A stretch of DNA of 24,717 nt, from NCBI GenBank assembly GCA_964477275.1, contig CAYZDV010000014.1, positions 1-24,717 on the forward strand, read 5' to 3'. The notes under the pieces are model-generated. The model searched no databases. It had not been told where the DNA came from and saw only the letters and a program-made list of their open reading frames with translations. The position numbers were made by a program, and so were the translations under genes. This DNA comes from CAYZDV01 sp964477275 (lineage in GTDB: Bacteria; Acidobacteriota; Aminicenantia; Aminicenantales; Aminicenantaceae). Shown here in pieces: positions 15,901 to 21,512 of this stretch (positions are counted from its first letter, which is position 1; each line of letters opens with the position of its first letter).

Positions 15901-16368
15901 AAGGATTACCGTGTCACGTTTTCCCTCGATGGTTTGCTGGACCGGCTGACCCCCGAGTTCAGCTCGTCACCCCCCCTGCCTCCGGAAGATGTCCTGGCCC
16001 TTCTCGCCCTGGGAGAGTCTTTCCGCCGCACGTATTCCTACGACACCAGCACCCAGCTGAGCACAACTTCCCTGCTCTCTTTTCAGATTGCCGAGGAAGC
16101 CAAGAAACGCGCCGAGGGGCTTTTCAGCATCGACCGCTTCCGGATCGATCCCTTCGTAATGGGATCGTCAGCAGAGATGACCGCGCGCTTGACGGTGGGG
16201 AAGAAGGTCTCCAGGAACTTTTTCATCCTTTACTCGACCAATCTGACCACCCAGAGAGAAGAGATTGCGCGGATCGAATGGGAACTCACAAATGACCTTT
16301 CCATCGTGGGCACCCGGAATGAAGAAGGACGGATCAGTTTCGATGTTAAGATTCACAAAAGATTTTAG
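12970..16368 (+). CDS. TamB-like translocation and assembly module protein (DUF490/AsmA-like)
   Basis: This 1132-residue protein has one N-terminal transmembrane segment (about residues 10-27) and then a very long beta-rich periplasmic part. The C-terminal region, from roughly residue 830 on, is the TamB/DUF490 domain: GNVYFQDRRFKILNGRVNFF, followed by DYRVTFSLDGLLDRLTPEFS and the PPLPPEDVLALLALGESFRR motif. The N-terminal part reads as AsmA-like repeats. TamB proteins span the periplasm from the inner membrane and assist outer-membrane protein assembly and phospholipid transport to the outer membrane. It is about 100 residues shorter than E. coli TamB. The next gene is an Omp85 protein whose start overlaps this stop by 26 bases, the arrangement expected of a TamA/TamB-like pair. 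Confidence 0.85.
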   Translation: MKISKKIRSIVVFSLVVLLMLVSGVFLKNLFLSQIREKIQASFEYSHLHLSFFPPVLIIEDLQSRTLFPYFSAKRVEMRISYKSLLTRQKPFHVSVDRPLLRLHPSSREEEKRAFDLSLPVLVEHGTIREGEFVFLGEGTSFQSRGIDAVFARRENGFSVKAEAKENVFSPGPGRPLLEGKLSVLAEIQNTDVSIKKLRIDGADFDLEVRGTLSDFSDPEMSLETSFEARVPLIVDFLHLPFRWEGRTEGRGVLTRTAGEVRFQTDFSSGDLHLNAVAMGNVSGRFEANRDVQTVELHCRKGAREQEYLKLQFAKEKIEGTAQGFYLDPIISYFSLPWPVASPAWGSFALDEKMFEAELEFRDDYHKTGPGLFPFRGPVQFRWDLRREISISAQGLASTFANVDVSGRINVGQDLDLTIVGEVKDVRLARKFTSIILGRSFDFPEIRGEGLAEIRIFDDYDSPRVNADFSLTSAGYADFDFRSVEGGAEVIEGDFFGRFTVDDPRFEGKIGLLSNPEGVRLDIRLERGSVEKIFPALNIEFPLEGEASGYFELRQNGEEFELKGDFEAFLMKFVGQDIEDVRGTLAWREGSLFLSDLQFRLHEGIVRGKTSIGISSLEFDMDLQGDGIDLSSVYSGVQGMLGFHLVGKGVFGQEFASGPFEIKGLCHSPFQKTEARGEAKFGFADESISLGLAGNLLPGENDFHLLFSIPINRDFIAVDIRGRFTNLDHLVPWRGAQGCLNYLGEVKGPMATAQVKGAIDFQGPLLPWPGFAHAFSDYSGLIFVENDKLIIRSFQAKLGGGDVQGSGELKVGLERVETINLKLEGKNMLLAPLERTRFLSDGSLNLIKDSERFVLEGSFYGHRLQWKREVDEEFIFSSSPYYEAEKKPGFFDNLGLNIRLRADDNAWMENSLGRIRGRFDLMVRGSVSAPVVTGEIEALAGNVYFQDRRFKILNGRVNFFNPLATEPYISFKGETFIKDYRVTFSLDGLLDRLTPEFSSSPPLPPEDVLALLALGESFRRTYSYDTSTQLSTTSLLSFQIAEEAKKRAEGLFSIDRFRIDPFVMGSSAEMTARLTVGKKVSRNFFILYSTNLTTQREEIARIEWELTNDLSIVGTRNEEGRISFDVKIHKRF

Positions 16369-19117
16369 CCTGAAAAGCAGAATCCATTTTCTTCTCTGTT
16401 CTCTCGTTCTCTTTTCGTTCGGCCTCCTGTCACCCCTGGAGTCTCTCTCTGAATCGCAGAAAATTGGACCTCTCATCACCAAAGTTTCCATCTTGAGAGA
16501 TGGCCAGCCCGACGGCGATGACATGGAGCAGCTGATCCCTATCCAGGAAGGAGAGCCCTTCTCCCTGCAGAAGGTCAACAAAAGTATCAAGCAGATTTAC
16601 AGAACCGGCCTTTTTTCCGACATCCAGGTCCTCAAGGAAGGCGAGGAGGAAGTCCATCTGACGTTCCTTCTCACCAGCCGCCTTTTCGCCCGCCGGATTC
16701 TTTTTCCCAAAAAGCCGAGAATATCCGGGAAAAAGCTTCAAAAGAGCGTGTATTCCCTCCAGGTAGGCGCTTTTTTCACGGAAGAGAGACTGAGAAAAAC
16801 CGAGGAGGAATTGAAAGAGAGCCTGCGGGAGGCCGGCTATTTCTATCCGGAGATCAGGTCCTTTGCCAGGAAAGACTTCAAGAGTTCCGCGGTGGACATC
16901 TTCTTTGAGATCAGCTCCGCCAAGACCTTTACCATCGAAAAAATCTCGTTTACCGGAGATCCGATTCTCCCCGAGGCAGAACTGAAGAAAAAGATGAAGA
17001 GCAGGGAGGGGAAAAGATTTGTTCCTTCGCTTCTCGAGCAAGACCTGTCGGCCATTGAGAAAGTCTATCATGACCTGGATTTCCAGAGGGTTGAGGTGGA
17101 AGTCGAGAAAATCAGGCTTGACGAGTTGACCCAGACAGTCAGGCTTTCGCTGAGAATCGTTCCCAACGAGAAAATCGAGATCGAGGTCAGAGGCGCTGAG
17201 GTTCCCTTGAGCCTCCTCAAGCCCATCTGGGAGGCCAGGATCTTCGAGGAGTGGGGGCTGGCTGAGGGAGAGGCCAAGATCATCAGTACCATGAGGAAGA
17301 AAGGCTATCTTTTTTCCTCGGTCAGGTCGCACATTGAAAAAGACGAAAACCGGATGCGCATCATCTATGTCCTCATGCCCAACGAGAGATACAAGATTCA
17401 GGACATTTCTTTCAGGGGGCTGGAGTATTTCACGCCCGAGCAACTGGGGAAGGAGCTCGGAATCGGGGAACGGACGGCATTCCTGAGATGGATTGACGGA
17501 GAGCGGTTGTTCAAGCTGCCCGAGGAGATCGAGCTGCTCTACAAAATGAGAGGCTTTCCCGACACTCGAGTCGACCTGAACTTCATCAGGAGAGATCATA
17601 ACGTCGAAGCTCTCTTCTATGTGAGTGAAGGACAACAGGAGAAGATTGAGAAAATCTCCTTTGAAGAAGTGAGCCTCTTCGAGCCTCAAACGCTCTCCGG
17701 CGAGATCCGCTCTCATCAGGGCGGGCCTTTTTTCCGTCTCGACATCAAGAAAGACGCGGAAATGCTGGAGCAATTTTATCTGAACCAGGGAGTGAGGGGG
17801 ACAGAAGTCCTGGCCATAGTCGATAAGGTCGCTAAAAACCTTTATTCTCTCGTCTTCAGCATCAAAGAAGGAAAGAGGGTCAGGATTGAAAATATCGTGG
17901 TCACCGGAAACACCGTGACCCGGAGAAAAACAGTCCTCAAGGAAATGCGGATCAAGGAGGCAGATTTCGCGCTGAATGATAAGATTGCCGAGTCGAAAAG
18001 AAGGCTCGAGAGGCTGGGCATCTTCACCAGGGTGGCGATTGAGGAAATCCCCATTTCCGCCGAGAGTGTGAACCTTGTCGTCAACGTCAGAGAAGGAGAA
18101 AGAAATTACGCCAGCCTGGGCCTGGGGCTGGAGACAAAGACAGAACCCCAGTCCTTTGCGCTCTGGGACAATGCGGTCAGACTGAGGGGGACAGGCGAGC
18201 TGATCCGGAACAACGTCTCCGGTTCGGCGGCCCAGCTCAGCCTTGTCGGCCAGCTCAGCCTCAAGGAGAAAAGAGGAGTCCTTTCCTGGGAGCAGCCGTA
18301 TCTTTTTGGCATCCCGATGAAGACCTATCTGAACGCCTGGCTGGAAAGGGAGAGCCGGAAAAGCTTCACCTATGACCGGAAAGGCGTGAGCCTCACGGCC
18401 ATCAAACCCATCTCCAAGCCGGCTGTCCTTCTCTCCACCCTGAGATGGGCGGAGACGACTCTCGTCGATCTCCAGACTCGAGAATCAGAAGTGGACCGTC
18501 AGCACCAGCCCTTTTCCGCCAGTTCTCTCTCTGCGAGTTTCATCTGGGACAGGAGGGATGATCCCTTTAACACCGAAAGAGGAGCTTTCTTCAGCATTGC
18601 CTTAGAGAGAGCCTTCCCTCTTTTCAAGGAGGAATCGGATTACTGGAAAAGCTTCATCAAATACCAGCATTTTGTGCCCCTCTATTCCAACGTGACCTTC
18701 CACCTGACTTCTCGGGTCGGCCTGGGCGGAGGCCGGAAGGACATCCCCATTCACGAGAGATTTTTTGCTGGTGGCAGCAATTCTTTCCGGGGCGCCAGGT
18801 TTGATGAATTGGGACCGAAAGACAGCTCTTCTCTTATGCCCATCGGAGGAGAATCCCTCTTCCTGTTCAACTTTGAGCTGACCTTTCCGCTCGTCTCAAC
18901 ACTGGAGGACTTATCCGGTGCATTCTTTTTCGATACGGGAAATGTCTTTGACAGGCTGGAGAACTGCAACTTGAATTCTCTCCAGAAAGCGATCGGCCTC
19001 GGACTTCGCTACCGGACACCGCTGGGTCCTGTTCGCCTCGAAGTGGGATGGAACCTGGATGTCCCGGCCGGAGAAAGGAAAGCCCTGTTCTTTATCACCA
19101 TCGGAAATGTTTCCTGA
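16343..19117 (+). CDS. Omp85-family outer-membrane assembly protein (BamA/TamA type), seven POTRA domains
   Basis: This 924-residue protein starts with a signal peptide (hydrophobic residues about 15-30). Seven successive POTRA-like units of about 78 residues follow, at roughly 43-115, 116-196, 197-276, 277-349, 350-433, 434-512 and 513-588; the last (VRIENIVVTGNTVTRRKTVL to VNVREG) is the most typical. The rest is a 16-stranded Omp85 barrel with GGSNSFRGARFDELGP, the counterpart of the VRGY loop-6 motif, and FFFDTGNVFD near the end. BamA inserts outer-membrane proteins; TamA works with TamB. BamA usually has five POTRA domains and TamA three. The last residues (FFITIGNVS) lack a terminal aromatic. 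I chose ATG 16343, inside the end of the TamB-like gene; ATG 16319 is an alternative. Confidence 0.88.
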   Translation: MLRFTKDFSLKSRIHFLLCSLVLFSFGLLSPLESLSESQKIGPLITKVSILRDGQPDGDDMEQLIPIQEGEPFSLQKVNKSIKQIYRTGLFSDIQVLKEGEEEVHLTFLLTSRLFARRILFPKKPRISGKKLQKSVYSLQVGAFFTEERLRKTEEELKESLREAGYFYPEIRSFARKDFKSSAVDIFFEISSAKTFTIEKISFTGDPILPEAELKKKMKSREGKRFVPSLLEQDLSAIEKVYHDLDFQRVEVEVEKIRLDELTQTVRLSLRIVPNEKIEIEVRGAEVPLSLLKPIWEARIFEEWGLAEGEAKIISTMRKKGYLFSSVRSHIEKDENRMRIIYVLMPNERYKIQDISFRGLEYFTPEQLGKELGIGERTAFLRWIDGERLFKLPEEIELLYKMRGFPDTRVDLNFIRRDHNVEALFYVSEGQQEKIEKISFEEVSLFEPQTLSGEIRSHQGGPFFRLDIKKDAEMLEQFYLNQGVRGTEVLAIVDKVAKNLYSLVFSIKEGKRVRIENIVVTGNTVTRRKTVLKEMRIKEADFALNDKIAESKRRLERLGIFTRVAIEEIPISAESVNLVVNVREGERNYASLGLGLETKTEPQSFALWDNAVRLRGTGELIRNNVSGSAAQLSLVGQLSLKEKRGVLSWEQPYLFGIPMKTYLNAWLERESRKSFTYDRKGVSLTAIKPISKPAVLLSTLRWAETTLVDLQTRESEVDRQHQPFSASSLSASFIWDRRDDPFNTERGAFFSIALERAFPLFKEESDYWKSFIKYQHFVPLYSNVTFHLTSRVGLGGGRKDIPIHERFFAGGSNSFRGARFDELGPKDSSSLMPIGGESLFLFNFELTFPLVSTLEDLSGAFFFDTGNVFDRLENCNLNSLQKAIGLGLRYRTPLGPVRLEVGWNLDVPAGERKALFFITIGNVS

Positions 19118-19803
19118 TGAGCCGGCTTCAGATGAGACGGATTTCCGCTTTTGTCCTGCTCGTCCTCATCATCCGGCCTTTCTTTCTTTTTTCCGGGCAG
19201 GAGATCGTGGACCGCATCGTCGCCCTGGTCAACGAGCAGGTCATCACCCTGACCGATGTCAGAATTGCAGACGCCTTCGGGATTCACGATGAAGAGCTTG
19301 AAGGAACGAGCGGGAACCGGAGGGCGGCCATTCTGGAGAAGCTGATCGACCAGAAGCTCGGCATCCAGTTTTCAAGTGAGGAAGTTTCTGTCAGCAAGGA
19401 GGAGCTGGATGCTGCCGTGGAGAGGATCGTCGAAAAGATGGGAATTGAACAGCTCGAGCAATATCTTGGAGAGTTTGGGCTGGAATGGGAGGATCTCAGA
19501 GAGCGTCTCTGGGAAAAAATCCTCTACCGGAAAATCCTCTCCCAGAGATTCAGCAGAGTGATCATCGTCAGCCTTCAAGACATCGAGGACTATTATCAGA
19601 AAACCTACCTGCCGTCCCAGAAGGATAAAGGCTTGGAACCTCAGCCGATGGTGGAAATTCTCGATCAGATTGAATTCATCATCAAAAAGGAGCGGATTCA
19701 AGCCCAGGTGGAGGACTGGCTCGCCATCCTCAAAAAGAAAGCAGACATCCAGATTAAAGAAGGCAATCTGAAAGAGAGGAATAAATTCCTGCCGGGGAAG
19801 TGA
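19117..19803 (+). CDS. SurA-like periplasmic chaperone without a parvulin domain
   Basis: This 228-residue protein has a signal peptide (residues about 7-27 hydrophobic) followed by EIVDRIVALVNEQVITLTDV, the classic SurA N-terminal start. The helical N domain (LEKLIDQKLGIQFSSEEVSVSKEE) and a C-terminal helix ending QVEDWLAILKKKADIQI match the SurA core, but the parvulin peptidyl-prolyl isomerase module that would sit between them is missing. This suggests a chaperone that carries unfolded outer-membrane proteins without isomerase activity. Its ATG overlaps the Omp85 stop by one base (TGATG), and fabD starts two bases after its stop, so all three genes are translationally close. An ATG at 19132 is an alternative start. 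The family is clear; the function is inferred from context. Confidence 0.8.
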   Translation: MSRLQMRRISAFVLLVLIIRPFFLFSGQEIVDRIVALVNEQVITLTDVRIADAFGIHDEELEGTSGNRRAAILEKLIDQKLGIQFSSEEVSVSKEELDAAVERIVEKMGIEQLEQYLGEFGLEWEDLRERLWEKILYRKILSQRFSRVIIVSLQDIEDYYQKTYLPSQKDKGLEPQPMVEILDQIEFIIKKERIQAQVEDWLAILKKKADIQIKEGNLKERNKFLPGK

Positions 19804-19805
19804 AC

Positions 19806-20741
19806 ATGACGCGTTTGGCTTTTTTGTTTCCAGGACAGGGATCCCAGGCTGTGGGGATGGGCAGGGATTTTTTCAACAGCTCATCCCTCGCCCGGGAAAT
19901 TTTCGCCAGGGCCGACGACGCCCTCGGCTTCAGCCTCTCCCGGCTGTGTTTTGAGGGCCCGGAGGAAGAGCTGAAGCTGACCCGGAACACCCAGCCGGCT
20001 CTTCTGGCGGTCAGCTATGCCGCTTTCATCCTCCTGGGAAAAGAACCCCGGATAGCTGCCGGACACAGCCTGGGGGAATATTCGGCTCTCGTAACGGCCG
20101 GCGCTCTGGAGTTTGAGGACGCGCTCCGCCTCGTTCACAAGAGAGGAAGATACATGCAGGAGGCTGTGCCGGTGGCTGCGGGCGCCATGGCCGCGGTCCT
20201 GGGCTGTGACTGCAGAGAGGTGGAGGACGGCCTGGCCCGCGTCACCGAGGGTGTGGTGGAGATTGCCAACTGGAACAGCGAGGAGCAGGTCGTCATTGCG
20301 GGGCACAAGGAGGCCGTGGAGAAGGCTCTAACTGTCATCAACCCTCCAAAGTCGGTGATGTTGCCGGTCAGCGCTCCTTTTCACTGCTCGCTCATGAGCA
20401 GCGCAGAAGAAAAGCTGTCCCGCGACCTGGACGAAGTGGAGTTTAAAGACCTGAAGTTTCCGATCGTCACCAATGTCGAGGCGAAAATCATCCAGAAAGG
20501 CAAAGAGGCCAGGGACGCTCTGAAAAGGCAGGTCACGCGGCCCGTGCTCTGGTTCAGGTCCATGGAGGTGATGAAGGAAGAGAGAGTCGGCGTCTTCGTC
20601 GAGCTGGGGTCGGGCAAGGTGCTCACCGGAATAGCCAGGAGAATCAGCCGTAAATGGGAGCCTTCGCCGCTTCTGATGACCGTGGAGGATTCCGCTTCTC
20701 TTGAAAAAACAAGAAAGGCGCTTTCAGGAGCTCTTGGATAG
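19806..20741 (+). CDS. fabD: Malonyl-CoA:ACP transacylase FabD
   Basis: This 311-residue cytosolic enzyme moves the malonyl group from CoA to acyl carrier protein, the step that feeds chain elongation in fatty-acid synthesis. Motifs are FLFPGQGSQAVGMG (7-20), the nucleophile elbow GHSLGEYSALV with Ser88, and the PVSAPFHCSLM segment with His193. Length fits the family. The start is ATG 19806, with GGGGAA (19794-19799) six bases upstream; a GTG at 19800 overlapping the previous stop is an alternative. It is the last gene of the TamB/Omp85/SurA-like operon and lies apart from other fatty-acid genes, so it may supply priming for membrane growth under the same control. Its end overlaps the end of pgsA by 18 bases. 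Confidence 0.94.
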   Translation: MTRLAFLFPGQGSQAVGMGRDFFNSSSLAREIFARADDALGFSLSRLCFEGPEEELKLTRNTQPALLAVSYAAFILLGKEPRIAAGHSLGEYSALVTAGALEFEDALRLVHKRGRYMQEAVPVAAGAMAAVLGCDCREVEDGLARVTEGVVEIANWNSEEQVVIAGHKEAVEKALTVINPPKSVMLPVSAPFHCSLMSSAEEKLSRDLDEVEFKDLKFPIVTNVEAKIIQKGKEARDALKRQVTRPVLWFRSMEVMKEERVGVFVELGSGKVLTGIARRISRKWEPSPLLMTVEDSASLEKTRKALSGALG

Positions 20742-20748
20742 AAAGCGC
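20718..20748 (-). terminator. Hairpin at the fabD/pgsA overlap, likely terminator of pgsA
   Basis: GCGCTTTC (20718-20725) and GAAAGCGC (20741-20748) form a perfect 8-base-pair stem with a 15-base loop that includes both stop codons. On the - strand it is followed by CTTTCTTGTTTTTTC, a good T tract. On the + strand no T tract follows, so it would mainly terminate pgsA. Confidence 0.6.
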
Positions 20749-21266
20749 GAGCCGAACTTCAGGTAATACTCGACAGCAGAAATCACTGCGGCGCTGATAA
20801 CCACCCAGAGCCCGATCTGGGCCAGGATGAAGAGCCTTCCCAGGTATTTCTCTCCCAGGATCAGCAGCCCGATGGTGATGCTTTCTGAAAGCATTTTGAG
20901 TTTTCCAATCCGAGAAGCGGGGATGGTGATTCCTCTGGAAGAGGCGATGGCTCTGAATCCGGTCACGGCAATCTCTCGACCGATGATGATGACCACCATC
21001 CAGGAGGAGACGACCCCCAGCTCAACTAAGCAGATGAATGCAGAGGCGATAAGAAGCTTATCGGCGATGGGGTCAAGGAGCTGTCCCATGACCGTAATCT
21101 GTTTTCTTTTTCTGGCTAAGGCACCATCCAGAGAATCGGTCACCACTGCCAGGACAAATATGAGAAGAGCGACCAGCTCCTTTCCTTCAAACCGGGAGAG
21201 AAGAACGATGACCAGGGCGGGAATGGCGGTGATCCGCAGCAGAGTCAGAAAGATGGGAAGATTCAT
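20724..21266 (-). CDS. pgsA: CDP-diacylglycerol--glycerol-3-phosphate 3-phosphatidyltransferase PgsA
   Basis: This 180-residue integral membrane enzyme makes phosphatidylglycerol phosphate from CDP-diacylglycerol and glycerol 3-phosphate, the committed step to phosphatidylglycerol. The CDP-alcohol phosphotransferase signature is complete: D44-x-x-D47-G-x-x-A-R, then G61-x3-D65-x3-D69. Several hydrophobic helices surround it. The start MNLPIFLTLLRI is the usual family N-terminus, so I place it at 21266. A longer frame from 21305 would run through the promoter. The promoter's predicted start lies about four bases upstream, so the mRNA may be leaderless. The gene is convergent with fabD and divergent from mutS. 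Confidence 0.93.
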   Translation of the reverse strand: MNLPIFLTLLRITAIPALVIVLLSRFEGKELVALLIFVLAVVTDSLDGALARKRKQITVMGQLLDPIADKLLIASAFICLVELGVVSSWMVVIIIGREIAVTGFRAIASSRGITIPASRIGKLKMLSESITIGLLILGEKYLGRLFILAQIGLWVVISAAVISAVEYYLKFGSRFLSKSS

Positions 21267-21276
21267 TTTTTGACAT

Positions 21277-21305
21277 ATACTATAGCAGCCCATCCCCGAT
21301 GTCAA
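21277..21305 (-). promoter_or_regulatory. Promoter of pgsA (consensus -35)
   Basis: On the - strand, a perfect TTGACA (21305-21300), a 17-base spacer and TAGTAT (21282-21277) precede the ATG at 21266. TATAGT at 21284-21279 is an alternative -10 with a 15-base spacer. Transcription would begin near 21270. Confidence 0.7.
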
Positions 21306-21362
21306 CGATCCTCAAGTTCAAACATCCAAGTCCGGCGGGAAAGCGAGGAGTGAACCGGGCGG

Positions 21363-21396
21363 CTTTGCCCCGCCAAGGCAAAGTTAGCGTGACTTT
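21363..21396 (+). other. Overlapping hairpins in the pgsA-mutS divergent region
   Basis: CTTTGCC (21363-21369) pairs with GGCAAAG (21377-21383). AAAGT (21380-21384), which shares bases with it, can pair with ACTTT (21392-21396). The stretch 21306-21469 shows no credible ORF and no other recognisable element. The hairpins lie upstream of both promoters, so a role as an RNA attenuator is unlikely. Confidence 0.3.
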
Positions 21397-21469
21397 GAGC
21401 GAATCGTCCCGATCCCTTTGCGCCTGCCATCCTTATATCCTTGCGGAAATTTTTAATCCGTTCTGGATA

Positions 21470-21498
21470 TTGAAAAATCGGCCATCTCCAATTATAGT
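21470..21498 (+). promoter_or_regulatory. Promoter of mutS
   Basis: TTGAAA (21470-21475), a 17-base spacer and TATAGT (21493-21498) form a good sigma-70-type promoter. Transcription would start near 21505, only about eight bases before the ATG at 21513, placing the AAGG Shine-Dalgarno (21504-21507) at the very 5' end of the mRNA. Confidence 0.65.
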
Positions 21499-21512
21499 TG
21501 TCTAAGGCGAAA

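Noticed and set aside
21267..21305. N-terminal extension of PgsA from 21305
   Set aside because: It would place the coding start within a consensus promoter, and the family N-terminus matches the start at 21266.
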